Made by a program: the position numbers and the translations under genes. Of a DNA stretch of 64,000 nucleotides, positions 15,870-24,871 are shown piece by piece. The DNA is from Stenotrophomonas sp. SY1 (GTDB taxonomy: Bacteria > Pseudomonadota > Gammaproteobacteria > Xanthomonadales > Xanthomonadaceae): assembly GCF_021202945.1 (NCBI RefSeq), contig NZ_JAJOYR010000001.1, forward strand, positions 310,001 through 374,000. Reading direction: 5' to 3'. The notes beneath the pieces are model-generated. The model made no database searches and had not been told where the DNA came from. It worked only from the letters and a program-made list of their open reading frames with translations. Positions within the stretch are counted from its first letter, which is position 1; each line of letters begins with the position of its first letter.

Positions 15870-17216
15870 ATGCCGTTAGTTGTCAAAATGCCATCCTCCC
15901 GTCCCCGTTCCCCGCTTGCGGTGGGCAGCGCCGATCGGTTGCTGGCCGCCAGTGCGGGATGGCAGGTGGAACTGGGGACGTTCCTGGCCCAGGTGCGTGG
16001 CGTCGCCGCGCTGCTGCCGGAGGGCCGCCACGTCATCAATCTGTGCGAGGACCGCTATCGCTTCCTGGTCGCGTTCTGCGCGGTAGCGCTGCGTGGACAG
16101 GTCAACCTGCTGCCGTCTTCGCGTGCGCAGGCAGTAGTGGAAGACGTGGCGCAACGTTACGCCGGCAGCTATTGTCTGGCCGATACAGCAAGCGAACAGC
16201 TGCCGGAAGGCTGCTTCATGTTGCCCGAGGTATTGCCGCAACTGGCCGGCGATATGCCCACGCTGGATGTGGAGCAACTGGTCGCCATTGGCTTCACGTC
16301 CGGCAGCACCGGAGTGCCCGGTGCCAACCCCAAGACCTGGGGCTCGTTCGTGGCCAGCACCGGGCAGAATCTGCAGGCGCTGCAAAGCCTGTGGGGCCAA
16401 GCGCAGCCATCGATCGTGGCCACGGTGCCGTCGCAGCACATGTACGGCATGGAAATGGCGGTGCTCATGCCGCTGCTGGCGCCAGCCACGCTGCAGGCGG
16501 GCAAGCCCTTCTTCCCGCAGGACGTGGCGCTGGCCCTGGCCGAAGTACCCGCGCCGCGCGTGCTGGTGACCACGCCGGTGCACCTGAAGGTGCTGGTCGA
16601 GTCCGGGGTGGAACTGCCGCCGCTGGCCGGCATCGTCACCGCCACCGCGCCGCTGCCGCAGGCTCTGGCCGCCGCTGCCGAGAAGAACTTCGCCACCGAA
16701 GTACGGGAGATGTTCGGCTCGACGGAAACCTGCATCTTTGCCCGTCGTCGTACCGCTTGCGAGGAGGCCTGGCAACTGCTGCCGGGCGTGCGTCTCTTGC
16801 CGCAACCAGATGGCACGCGGGTACATGCGCCGCACCTGCCTGCCCCGGTGATGCTGGCCGATCTGGTCGAACTGCTGCCGGGGGATCGCTTCCTGCTGCG
16901 CGGTCGTCGTACCGATCTGCTGGAGATCGCCGGCAAGCGTGCGTCGCTGGGCGACCTGACCCGCAAGCTGCAATCCGTGGCCGGTGTGAGCGATGCGGTG
17001 GTGGTGCAGCTGGCACCGGAGCCGGGGCATGCGGTGGGTCGCATCGCCGCGCTGGTGGTGGCCGCCGAGCGTGAGGAAGCCAACATCCTGCATGACCTGC
17101 GTCAGCTGATGGACCCGGTGTTCCTGCCGCGTCCGCTGCGCAAGGTGGAAGCATTGCCGCGCAACGAAACCGGCAAGCTGCCGCGTGACGCGGTACTGGC
17201 CCTGCTGGGCCATTGA
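15870..17216 (+). CDS. xanA2: Aryl:ACP ligase of the aryl polyene cluster (XanA2-like)
   Basis: An adenylate-forming ligase of 448 residues. In Xanthomonas, XanA2 activates 3-hydroxybenzoate with ATP and loads it on the ACP XanC as the polyene starter. The P-loop FTSGSTGVPGANPKTWGS is clear at about 140-160, followed by the adenine-binding region ending EMFGSTETCIFA and the GRRTDLLEIAGKRASLGDL hinge; the C-terminal lysine lies in NETGKLPRD. The start is either ATG 15870 or ATG 15888, neither with a strong ribosome site. It is the first plus-strand gene of the cluster and faces xanB2, which makes its substrate. Confidence 0.88.
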   Translation: MPLVVKMPSSRPRSPLAVGSADRLLAASAGWQVELGTFLAQVRGVAALLPEGRHVINLCEDRYRFLVAFCAVALRGQVNLLPSSRAQAVVEDVAQRYAGSYCLADTASEQLPEGCFMLPEVLPQLAGDMPTLDVEQLVAIGFTSGSTGVPGANPKTWGSFVASTGQNLQALQSLWGQAQPSIVATVPSQHMYGMEMAVLMPLLAPATLQAGKPFFPQDVALALAEVPAPRVLVTTPVHLKVLVESGVELPPLAGIVTATAPLPQALAAAAEKNFATEVREMFGSTETCIFARRRTACEEAWQLLPGVRLLPQPDGTRVHAPHLPAPVMLADLVELLPGDRFLLRGRRTDLLEIAGKRASLGDLTRKLQSVAGVSDAVVVQLAPEPGHAVGRIAALVVAAEREEANILHDLRQLMDPVFLPRPLRKVEALPRNETGKLPRDAVLALLGH

Positions 17217-17219
17217 ACA

Positions 17220-17240
17220 GGCCGCGCGTGGTGCGCGGCC
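17220..17240 (+). terminator. Hairpin between convergent xanA2 and xanB2
   Basis: A perfect 8-bp stem (GGCCGCGC with GCGCGGCC, 5-base loop) sits 3 bases after xanA2 and 6 bases before the end of xanB2, followed by TTCACTTC on the plus strand. It probably terminates one or both genes. Confidence 0.55.
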
Positions 17241-17246
17241 TTCACT

Positions 17247-18257
17247 TCAGGCGGCGTGAACGCCGTCGATCTCCACGCGCAGGTCGCGCCGGCATACAAC
17301 GGCATTGAGCACGATGTAAGGCACCCCGTCGGGCAAGCGTTCGCTCAGTGCCTGGCGCACGCTGGCGATTTCGGCAGCGTCGCTGACGTAGACCTTCAGC
17401 CGGCTGCCCGCACCAAAATGCTCCGGCAGCGACGGCCGGTGCCGCCGTGCGGCGCCGATCAATGCTTCGAAATTGTTGAAGGTTTCCTGCAGCTGCCGTT
17501 CGGTGCTGTCGCCGTGCAGGGTGGCGTGGCCAACCACGCTGGCGGTGCCTGACAGCAGCAACGGCAGGTCGCTGCCGGTCGCGGCCAGCATGGCGCGGGC
17601 GAAGCTGGGTGATTGCGGGCCGTACTGGCGCGGGTAGTGGTAGGCGCTGACCTGGCGCGGGTTCTCCAGCGGCGTGCCGGGATTGCGCGCCGCCAGCCAG
17701 TACACCTGCAGTACGCGCACCCCGTCGACGCGGCCGACCGCGGTGGCCGCAGGCAGGGTGCGGGTATCGATGGCGCCGATGCCATGCGCGCGGCCCACGC
17801 AGAACTGCCGGTAACGCTCCTGGTCGCCCTCGCCCTCGATGATGGCATCCATGTAATTCCAGATGCGCAGCAGGTGCGGGTAGTCGTGTGCCGGCAGCGC
17901 TGCCAGCAGCCGTGCATAGGCATGTTCGGCGGCGCCGCTGATACCGCCGTGTGCGGCTTCTTCGACCTGCATGACGCCAAACATCAGCGCGCCGTCGCTG
18001 GCCCAGGCCAGGCCATCGGCATCGCGGCCACAATTGACCGGATACCGGCTGCGCCAGACTTCCAGCTGCGCGGGTGCATCGGCCTGCAGGCCAACCTGCA
18101 GATAGCGCGGGTCGTCACTGGGCGGGGCGCCGTCACCGGCCTGGAAACCAAAGATCGCCAGCACCTGTTCATCGGCCAGCAGTTCAGGCAGACGCGCTGG
18201 ATCAGCGTAGTCCACGCTCAATGCGGCGACCTGGGCGGGGGTGGTGCGTGCGTTCAT
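17247..18257 (-). CDS. xanB2: Chorismatase, hydroxybenzoate synthase (XanB2-like)
   Basis: XanB2 of Xanthomonas splits chorismate into 3- and 4-hydroxybenzoate plus pyruvate, feeding the aryl polyene starter and ubiquinone. The 336-residue protein has the two-half YjgF/Rid-like build of the chorismatase family; recognisable blocks are WNYMDAIIEGEGDQERYRQF, GIGAIDTRTL, QVYWLAARNPGTPLENPRQV and, near the end, SRLKVYVSDAAEI. The start MNARTTPAQVAALSVDY at 18257 fits the family; an upstream open frame does not. It is transcribed against the rest of the biosynthetic genes and shares a 199-bp promoter region with the ACP gene. Reaction is inferred from family. Confidence 0.88.
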   Translation of the reverse strand: MNARTTPAQVAALSVDYADPARLPELLADEQVLAIFGFQAGDGAPPSDDPRYLQVGLQADAPAQLEVWRSRYPVNCGRDADGLAWASDGALMFGVMQVEEAAHGGISGAAEHAYARLLAALPAHDYPHLLRIWNYMDAIIEGEGDQERYRQFCVGRAHGIGAIDTRTLPAATAVGRVDGVRVLQVYWLAARNPGTPLENPRQVSAYHYPRQYGPQSPSFARAMLAATGSDLPLLLSGTASVVGHATLHGDSTERQLQETFNNFEALIGAARRHRPSLPEHFGAGSRLKVYVSDAAEIASVRQALSERLPDGVPYIVLNAVVCRRDLRVEIDGVHAA

Positions 18258-18456
18258 CGAGCAACGCTCCGCAACGGCGACGGGCAGGGCCGGAAACGTG
18301 TCGAGGAGAGCTGGCAGGGGCGGGAAATGGGCGTCATTGCTCGATGAATCAGGCTTGCAGAGGCCGCAATGATACCGTGCGCGCCCGCGCTGCCATGGTT
18401 GCGCTGTGGGCGGGGATGCCGGATCGTTGCGGCTTTCTTTGCCCGTGGAAGTGGAA

Positions 18457-18726
18457 ATGTCGCAACAAACCGACGCCGAGCGTGAACTGGCGGGGCTGCT
18501 GGTCGAAAGCCTGAACCTGGAAGATGTGGACCCGGCGCAGATCGACCCGGAAGCGGCCCTGTTCAACGACGGACTGGGGCTGGACTCGATCGACGCACTG
18601 GAACTGGCGCTGGCCATCAGCAAACGCTACGGCTTCCAGCTGCGCTCGGACAACGACGACAACCGCCGCATCTTTGCCTCGCTGCGTGCGCTGTCGGCAC
18701 ACGTGCAGGCCAACAAGACCGCCTGA
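18457..18726 (+). CDS. xanC: Acyl carrier protein of the polyene cluster (XanC-like)
   Basis: An 89-residue acidic carrier protein that should hold the growing polyene. GLGLDSIDALEL contains Ser44, the site for the 4'-phosphopantetheine arm. The start MSQQTDAERELAGLL is chosen by family length; an alternative start upstream would add 17 residues without homology. It is the first gene of a run of tightly spaced plus-strand genes continuing to 24854. Confidence 0.92.
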   Translation: MSQQTDAERELAGLLVESLNLEDVDPAQIDPEAALFNDGLGLDSIDALELALAISKRYGFQLRSDNDDNRRIFASLRALSAHVQANKTA

Positions 18727-18731
18727 GCACG

Positions 18732-19454
18732 ATGAACATGGCCAGTCATGAGCCCGGCCATGGGCCGCTGGCGCTGGCACTGCGTGTAATCCTGCTGCTG
18801 GCATATCCGGTGCTCTCGCACGTGGCCAGCCTGCGCAACGAAGGCATGTGGGCCGCCGCAGCGCTGTTCGGGCTGGTACTGCTGTGCCTGCTGGAACCGC
18901 TGGCACGGCGCCGGCCGCTGGCCTGGGCTGGTCTGCTGGCTTCGGGCCTGCTGCTGTACTGGGTAGGTGCTTCGGCGTGGGCGTGGATGCTGCTGTTGGC
19001 CCCGCCGGTGGTGTTTCCGCTGTTGGTGGCCTGGGGGTTCGCCCGCTCGCTGCTACCGGGCCAGGTGCCGCTGATCGGTCGCATCGTGCAGGCCTTGTAT
19101 CTGCGTGCCGGCATGCCGGTAACCGAGGCTCTGGAGCGCTATACGCGGCGGCTCACCGCTGCCTGGGCGATGGTGCTGAGCCTGCTGGCGGCGATCAACC
19201 TGGTGCTGGCGATGAGCGCGGTGCCCAATGGTCTGCTGGCGGCGTTCGGCATCCAGCCGTGGTGGCCGGTGACCCACGAGCAATGGTCCTGGTGCGCCAA
19301 CATTGCCGACTGGGGGCTGATTGGTGGTTTCTTCGCGCTGGAATACGCGGTGCGGGCGAAGCTGTTTCCCAAGCGTCCTTACCGCAATGCGGTGGACTTC
19401 GTGCGGCAGATGGGCCAGCTGGGCCCGGCATTCTGGCGCGACCTGCTGCGCTGA
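18732..19454 (+). CDS. COG4648-type membrane protein of the aryl polyene cluster
   Basis: A 240-residue inner membrane protein with five or six hydrophobic segments (for example LALALRVILLLAYPVLSHVA and WAMVLSLLAAINLVLAMSA). The pattern, including the pair RNEGMW and YRNAVDFVRQMGQL, matches the COG4648 proteins that recur in aryl polyene and xanthomonadin clusters. Its biochemical role is not known to me. It starts 5 bases after the ACP stop codon. Confidence 0.75.
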   Translation: MNMASHEPGHGPLALALRVILLLAYPVLSHVASLRNEGMWAAAALFGLVLLCLLEPLARRRPLAWAGLLASGLLLYWVGASAWAWMLLLAPPVVFPLLVAWGFARSLLPGQVPLIGRIVQALYLRAGMPVTEALERYTRRLTAAWAMVLSLLAAINLVLAMSAVPNGLLAAFGIQPWWPVTHEQWSWCANIADWGLIGGFFALEYAVRAKLFPKRPYRNAVDFVRQMGQLGPAFWRDLLR

Positions 19455-19504
19455 GCGGCGGCCCTGCCGCTATCCTGTGCGGCCCTGCTCGCCGACTGGA
19501 TGCC

Positions 19505-19804
19505 ATGCAGTTCGTCATCGCCCCCGATCATCCCTGCCTGCCCGGGCATTTTCCGGGGCGGCCGCTGGTGCCGGGCGTGGTGCTGCTGGAGCAGGTGCTG
19601 CGCGCGGTCCACGCCGAAACCGGCATCGCAGTGGGTGCGTTGCGCCTGCCGCAGGTCAAGTTCATGGCCCCGCTGCTGCCGGGCCAGGTCGCGCGGGTGG
19701 AACTGGAAGGGCAGGCGCCACGCTGGAAATTCCGCGTGTTGCGCGAGGCCGACCTGCTGGTGCGTGGTGAGCTGGTGGTGGTCGCCGACGAGGCGCAGCC
19801 GTGA
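19505..19804 (+). CDS. 3-hydroxyacyl-ACP dehydratase, ApeI-like
   Basis: A 99-residue hot-dog dehydratase. The block PDHPCLPGHFPGRPLVPG is the FabZ/FabA-type active-site loop with the catalytic His in GHFPG; VKFMAPLLPGQ follows. In aryl polyene pathways ApeI works with ApeP to dehydrate 3-hydroxyacyl-ACP at each round, giving the conjugated double bonds. The next gene starts at a GTG that overlaps this stop codon (GTGA). Confidence 0.88.
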   Translation: MQFVIAPDHPCLPGHFPGRPLVPGVVLLEQVLRAVHAETGIAVGALRLPQVKFMAPLLPGQVARVELEGQAPRWKFRVLREADLLVRGELVVVADEAQP

Positions 19805-20772
19805 ACGAAGTCGATTGGAAGCATCGTCCCGAAGGTGGCGGTCGCGGCCCCATTCGCCTGATCGGGCTGATTGCACGGCGTGGCGGACGCAGCGTGGCCC
19901 GCGCCTGCCTGTATCCGATCACCGCATATTTCTTCTTCATGCGTGGCAGCGAACGTCGTGCATCGCGCGACTACCTGCAACGCGTGCTCGGCCGGCCAGT
20001 GCGCAGCTGGGATATCGCGCGTCACATCCACACCTTTGCCGCCACCATCCTGGATCGGGTGTTCCTGCTGGCCGGGCGGCAGCACCTGTTCGACATCCGC
20101 ACCGAAGGCACCGAGCAGCTGCTGGAGACGATCGACCAGGGGCGCGGCGTATTGCTGTTCGGCTCGCACCTGGGCAGTTTCGACGCGTTGCGCGCGTTGT
20201 CGCGGCAACGTCCGGACCTGAAGCTGCGGGTGTTGCTGGACCGCTCGCACAACGAGGCGATCACCGAGCTGCTGGCCGAGCTGGATCCGGCCCTGGCTGC
20301 CGGCATCATCGACGCCGGACAGGATGGGCCGAGCATCGCTCTGGCGATCCAGCAGGCGTTGCAGGAAGGCGCGATGGTGTCGCTGCTGGTGGACCGCGTG
20401 CGTCCGGGCGATGCGGCGGTCAGGGTGCCGTTGCTGGGCGGCGAAGCACCGTTTCCTGTGGCACCGTGGTTGCTGGCCAGCGTGTTGAAGGCGCCGGTGA
20501 TGCTCGTCTTCGGCCTGTACCGCGGCGGCAATCGCTACGATCTGCACTTTGAGTCTTTCGCCCAGGCCGTGGACATCCCGCGTGCAAACCGCAGCGAAGC
20601 CCTGGCGACGCTTATCCAGCGTTACGTCTGCAGGTTGGAGCATCACCTGCACGGCGCTCCCTACAACTGGTTCAACTTCTATGACTTCTGGCAATCCGAA
20701 ATTCCGTCGTCTCCGCCTGCTGAGCGTGCTGCTGGCGAGCGTGGCGACACCGGCGCTGGCCAGCGGCGTTGA
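19801..20772 (+). CDS. LpxL-type acyltransferase of the aryl polyene cluster
   Basis: A 323-residue membrane-associated acyltransferase of the lauroyl/lysophospholipid family, probably joining the polyene to its lipid carrier. The catalytic HX4D motif is present in GSHLGSFDAL (His and Asp spaced by four), with LVDRVRPGDAAVRVPLLGG in the later substrate block. The GTG start overlaps the dehydratase stop. The last 92 bases overlap the start of the LolA-like gene in another frame, so the C-terminal tail after YDFW may be dispensable. Confidence 0.85.
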   Translation: MNEVDWKHRPEGGGRGPIRLIGLIARRGGRSVARACLYPITAYFFFMRGSERRASRDYLQRVLGRPVRSWDIARHIHTFAATILDRVFLLAGRQHLFDIRTEGTEQLLETIDQGRGVLLFGSHLGSFDALRALSRQRPDLKLRVLLDRSHNEAITELLAELDPALAAGIIDAGQDGPSIALAIQQALQEGAMVSLLVDRVRPGDAAVRVPLLGGEAPFPVAPWLLASVLKAPVMLVFGLYRGGNRYDLHFESFAQAVDIPRANRSEALATLIQRYVCRLEHHLHGAPYNWFNFYDFWQSEIPSSPPAERAAGERGDTGAGQRR

Positions 20773-21337
20773 TGCCGGCTGGATCCTGCGCCAGCTGGCG
20801 CAGCCGGCACCGAGCCAGACCGGCTTCGTGGAACTGCGTGGCTCGGCCCTGCTGAAGGAACCGTTGCGCGTGGAGGGACAGTACCGCCGTCCGGATGCCG
20901 CAACGCTGGTACGCGAAGTGCGCGTGCCCTACGCCGAGACCACCACGATCTCCAATGGCCAGGTCACCATTGCACGCAGTGGCAAGCCACCGCGCGTGTT
21001 CTCGCTGCAACGTGCGCCGGAGTTGACGGACCTGCAGGCCAGCTTCGGTGCCATGTTGGCCGGCGATCTGGCCGCACTGGAGCAGAGCTACCGGCTGCAG
21101 CCATCGGGCACCACGCAGCAGTGGCAACTGCAACTCACGCCAAAGGCCGAAGCGCTGGCACGACGCGTGCGCGCCGTGACCCTGCGCGGCCAGGGCAAGG
21201 AGCTGCGCTGCATCGAAACCCAGCCGGTACGCGGTGACCTGCAACGTACCCTGCTGGGCAGCGCCGCTGCGGCAGCTGGCAACGTGCGCCAGGCCGATGC
21301 GCTGGCCGCGCTGTGCACGGCCGGCGGTGCGCGTTGA
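20681..21337 (+). CDS. LolA-like outer membrane carrier of the cluster
   Basis: A 218-residue predicted periplasmic protein with signal peptide (MTSGNPKFRRLRLLSVLLAS...ATPALA, cleavage about residue 27). It resembles the LolA/YraP-like carriers found in aryl polyene clusters, which shuttle hydrophobic cargo across the periplasm; here the cargo would be the lipid-linked polyene (inference). Its ATG lies inside the acyltransferase gene (92-bp overlap), and its stop overlaps the TTG start of the MMPL exporter. Confidence 0.78.
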   Translation: MTSGNPKFRRLRLLSVLLASVATPALASGVDAGWILRQLAQPAPSQTGFVELRGSALLKEPLRVEGQYRRPDAATLVREVRVPYAETTTISNGQVTIARSGKPPRVFSLQRAPELTDLQASFGAMLAGDLAALEQSYRLQPSGTTQQWQLQLTPKAEALARRVRAVTLRGQGKELRCIETQPVRGDLQRTLLGSAAAAAGNVRQADALAALCTAGGAR

Positions 21338-23673
21338 AACTGTCCGCGTCGCAACGCATCGGTCTGGCCATCGGTTGGTTGTTGCTGCTGGGCCTGCTGA
21401 CCTTCTGGATCAGCTCACGGGTCCAGATCAGCGGTGACCTGCGCAAGTTCATGCCCGATGCGCGCACCCCGGCGCAGAAGCTGTTGCTGGATGAGTTGGG
21501 CGAAGGTCCCGGTGCGCGACTGTTGCTGGTGGCACTGTCAGGCGCCGCGCCGGAGCAGCTGGCTGCGCAATCGCGCGAGCTGCGCAGCACGCTGGCCGCC
21601 GATGCGCAGTTCGAGCTGGTGGCCAATGGTGAACAGGCGGGGTTGGATGCCTTTCCCGAGCGGCTGCTGCCCTACCGTTATCTGATCGAAGCGCTGCCGG
21701 CCGATGCGTTTTCCAGCGCCACGCTGCGCGATGAACTGCAGGCGCGGCTGCAGGACCTCGGCTCGCCGGCCGGTGGCCTGATCGAACCGCTGCTGTCCTC
21801 GGACCCGACGTTGCAGGTGCTGCGCGTGGCCGAATCGCTGCAGCCGGCTACCGCACCGCAGCGCATCGACGAAGTGTGGTTCGACCGCAGCGGCACGCAG
21901 GCCCTGTTGCTGTTGCAGACGCATGCGGCCGGCTTCGACCCCGGGGCGCAGCAGGCGGCGGTGGATGCGATCAATGCCGCTTTCGCCAAGGCTGCCGGTG
22001 GCAGTGGCAGCCGCATCGAACTGAGCGGCCCGGGAGCGTTCTCGGTAAAGATCGGCAACCGCACCGCCAAGGAAGCCAGCACCATCGGCACGCTCGATAC
22101 GATCGGCATGATCCTGCTGTTGTGGCTGGCCTACCGCAGCTGGAAGATGCCGATTCTTGGCTTCCTGCCGCTGGCCAGTGCCGGCCTGGCCGGTCTTGCC
22201 GCAGTCGCGCTGGGCTTTGATGGCGTGCACGGCATCACCATCGCGTTTGGCTTCACCCTGATCGGCGTGGTGCAGGACTACCCCATCCATTTCTTCAGCC
22301 ATGAGCGGCCGGGGCGTTCGTCCTGGGACAACGTGCGCGCGCTGTGGCCCACCTTGGGCACCGGCGTGATCGCCACCTGCATTGCCTATCTGACCTTCCT
22401 GTTCTCCGGCGTGGAAGGGCTCAAGCAGCTGTCGGTGTTCACCATCACCGCCTTGGCGACGGCGGCGCTGGCCACGCGTTTCGTGCTGCCGGCGCTGGTC
22501 GATCCCGCCACGCGCGACTTCGCCGATTCGGCCCGGCTGGCGCGCTTGTGGGCGCTCACCCGTCGCCTGCCGCGTCCGCGCTGGTCGTTGCTGGTGTTGG
22601 CGATGCTGGCGTCTGGTGTGCTGTTGTGGGCTCCCGGCGCGTTCTGGCAGAACGACCTGGGGCGGCTGACGCCGGTCGATCCACAGGACCTGGCGCGCGA
22701 TGCGCAGCTGCGCAGCGAACTGGGCGCACCGGATGTGCGCTACGTGATCATCCTGCGCGGTGCCGACACCCAGGCCGCGCTGGCTGCCAGCGAACGGCTG
22801 CGCCCGGCGCTGGATGCGCTGGTGGTCAATGGCGCCTTGGAACGCTACGACATGGCCGCACGCTACCTGCCCAGCGTGGCGACGCAGCAGCAACGGCAAC
22901 AGCAGCTGCCCGATGACGCCAGCCTGCGTGCGGCGCTGGCCGAAGCGGTGGCCGATACGCCATTCCGCAGCGATGCGTTCGAGCCTTTTGCCGCTGACAT
23001 CGCGCGCGCGCGCTCGGCACCGGCGTTGCTGCCGCAGGATATGGAAGGCACGCCCTTGGCCACGGCAATCGGCGGTCTGCTGCTGCAGAACAAGGATCAC
23101 AGCACCGCGCTGGTGTCGCTGAGCGGTCTGCATGACATCGATGCGCTGGCTGCTGCCGCGCGCAGCCAGGGCGGTGAACTGCTGGACCTGAAGAATGCCT
23201 CCGAATCACTGGTGGCCGACTACCGTGGCCGCGTTCTGGCAGCGCTGGCGGTGGCGGTAGTGCTGTTGTCGGCCACGGTGTGGGCGGTGCTGCGCTCACC
23301 GCGCCGGGTGCTGCGCGTGCTGCTGCCAATGGCGTTGACCACGCTGCTGGTGCTGGCGGTACTGCGTGGCATGGGAGTGGAGTTGAATCTGTTCCATCTG
23401 ATCGGGTTGATCCTCGCCGCAGGCCTGGGCCTGGACTACGGCCTGTTCTTCGAGCACGCCGGCGACAGCCACGCCGACCAGCTGCGCACGCTGCATGGCC
23501 TGCTGGTATGCAGCCTGATGACGCTGCTGGTATTCAGCCTGCTGGGCCTGTCGTCGATACCGGTACTGCGCGCCATCGGCAGCACCGTGGCGCTGGGCGT
23601 GGTGTGCAATTTCGTGCTGGCGCTGCTGGTATCGCGGCATCCGTTGCAGGAGATGGTCGATGATCGGGCGTGA
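21334..23673 (+). CDS. MMPL/RND-family exporter of the aryl polyene cluster
   Basis: A 779-residue inner membrane transporter with the two-fold RND layout: one helix near the N-terminus (IGLAIGWLLLLGLLTFWI), a periplasmic loop of about 220 residues, five to six helices (about 250-390), a further helix and loop, and five to six helices at the C-terminus (LLVLAVLRGMGVELNLFHLIGLILAAGLGLDYGLFF). GLDYGLFFEH is typical of MMPL proteins. The start is TTG, overlapping the LolA-like stop (TTGA), chosen because the upstream ATG adds residues read from the preceding gene. It should move the finished polyene lipid outward. Confidence 0.87.
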   Translation: MKLSASQRIGLAIGWLLLLGLLTFWISSRVQISGDLRKFMPDARTPAQKLLLDELGEGPGARLLLVALSGAAPEQLAAQSRELRSTLAADAQFELVANGEQAGLDAFPERLLPYRYLIEALPADAFSSATLRDELQARLQDLGSPAGGLIEPLLSSDPTLQVLRVAESLQPATAPQRIDEVWFDRSGTQALLLLQTHAAGFDPGAQQAAVDAINAAFAKAAGGSGSRIELSGPGAFSVKIGNRTAKEASTIGTLDTIGMILLLWLAYRSWKMPILGFLPLASAGLAGLAAVALGFDGVHGITIAFGFTLIGVVQDYPIHFFSHERPGRSSWDNVRALWPTLGTGVIATCIAYLTFLFSGVEGLKQLSVFTITALATAALATRFVLPALVDPATRDFADSARLARLWALTRRLPRPRWSLLVLAMLASGVLLWAPGAFWQNDLGRLTPVDPQDLARDAQLRSELGAPDVRYVIILRGADTQAALAASERLRPALDALVVNGALERYDMAARYLPSVATQQQRQQQLPDDASLRAALAEAVADTPFRSDAFEPFAADIARARSAPALLPQDMEGTPLATAIGGLLLQNKDHSTALVSLSGLHDIDALAAAARSQGGELLDLKNASESLVADYRGRVLAALAVAVVLLSATVWAVLRSPRRVLRVLLPMALTTLLVLAVLRGMGVELNLFHLIGLILAAGLGLDYGLFFEHAGDSHADQLRTLHGLLVCSLMTLLVFSLLGLSSIPVLRAIGSTVALGVVCNFVLALLVSRHPLQEMVDDRA

Positions 23674-24091
23674 GCAGATCCTGGCGCTGGTGCCGCATCA
23701 GGCTGGCATGTGCCTGTGGGACGAGGTACTGGACTGGTCGGCAGAGCAGATCCAGCTGCGTGCGTTCAATCACCTTGACCCCGGGCATCCGCTGCGCAGC
23801 GATGGGCAGCTGCACGCAATCCATCTGTGCGAATACGGTGCGCAGGCGATGGCGGTGCACGGCGGCCTGCGCGCGCGTGAGCGCGGTGGTGCGGCGACGC
23901 CCGGCGTGCTGGTCGCGTTGCGCGAGGTGCAGCTGTACGTGTCCCGCATCGACGATCTGGACGGTCCGCTGCTGGCACAGGCGCAGGTGCTGATCGAATC
24001 CGATACCAGCCAGCAATATGCGTTCTCCGTGCACCATGGCGACCAGTTGCTGGCCGAAGGCCGTGCGGCGGTGATGCTGCAGCTGCCTTGA
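23660..24091 (+). CDS. 3-hydroxyacyl-ACP dehydratase, ApeP-like
   Basis: A 143-residue hot-dog protein, the second dehydratase-type subunit of the cluster. LVPHQAGMCLWDEVLDW corresponds to the start strand with the catalytic His, and HLCEYGAQAMAVHGG to the hot-dog helix. In studied systems ApeP pairs with ApeI to form the working dehydratase. It overlaps the exporter gene by 14 bases. Confidence 0.83.
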   Translation: MIGREQILALVPHQAGMCLWDEVLDWSAEQIQLRAFNHLDPGHPLRSDGQLHAIHLCEYGAQAMAVHGGLRARERGGAATPGVLVALREVQLYVSRIDDLDGPLLAQAQVLIESDTSQQYAFSVHHGDQLLAEGRAAVMLQLP

Positions 24092-24125
24092 ACTTCTTTT
24101 TCTGACGACAGGATTTCAATCGATC

Positions 24126-24854
24126 ATGACCAGCCAACGACGTGCTCTGGTAACCGGCGGCAGTGGCGACATCGGTGGCGCGATCTGCCGCAAGCTCGCC
24201 GCCGATGGCGTCCATGTCATCGTCCACGCCAACGCCAACCTGGCGCGTGCGCAGGCGGTGGTTGAGAAGATCCTGGCCGAAGGCGGCAGCGCGCAGGCGG
24301 TGGCGTTCGACGTGGTCGATGGCGAAGCCGCATCCGTCGCCTTGGACGCATTGCTGGCTGATGGCCCGATCCAGATCGTGGTCAACAATGCCGGAATCCA
24401 CGACGACGCCCCGATGGCCGGCATGGATGCGCAGCGCTGGAAGCGGGTGATCGATGTCAGCCTGCACGGCTTCTTCCACGTCACCCAGCCGCTGCTGTTG
24501 CCGATGGCGCGCACGCGTTGGGGGCGCATCGTCAGCGTGTCCTCGGTGGCAGCGGTGCTGGGCAATCGCGGGCAGAGCAACTACGCCGCCGCCAAAGCCG
24601 GGCTGCATGGTGCCAGCAGGTCGCTGGCGCGAGAGATGGCCAGCCGTGGCATCAGCGTCAACGTGGTCGCGCCGGGCGTGATCGAGGGACAGATGGCCGC
24701 CGAGGCGTTCCCGCCGGAAATGATCAAGCAGGCAGTGCCGGCGGCGCGTGCCGGCAAGCCGGAAGAAGTGGCCGCGCTGGTTGCGTTCCTGTGCAGTGAT
24801 GCGGCCGGTTACATCAACGGCCAGGTGATCGGCATCAACGGCGGCATGGGCTGA
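24126..24854 (+). CDS. 3-oxoacyl-ACP reductase (FabG/ApeQ-like)
   Basis: A 242-residue short-chain dehydrogenase that should reduce the 3-oxoacyl-ACP with NADPH in each extension round. The cofactor motif TGGSGDIGGAI is at 10-20, NNAG follows in the middle, and the catalytic Ser and Tyr-x3-Lys lie in VSSVAAV and NYAAAKAG. The end ING..GMG is typical of FabG-like enzymes. It is the last plus-strand gene of the cluster and converges with the glycosyltransferase gene. Confidence 0.92.
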   Translation: MTSQRRALVTGGSGDIGGAICRKLAADGVHVIVHANANLARAQAVVEKILAEGGSAQAVAFDVVDGEAASVALDALLADGPIQIVVNNAGIHDDAPMAGMDAQRWKRVIDVSLHGFFHVTQPLLLPMARTRWGRIVSVSSVAAVLGNRGQSNYAAAKAGLHGASRSLAREMASRGISVNVVAPGVIEGQMAAEAFPPEMIKQAVPAARAGKPEEVAALVAFLCSDAAGYINGQVIGINGGMG

Positions 24855-24871
24855 AGCCTGCCGCCGGGGAC

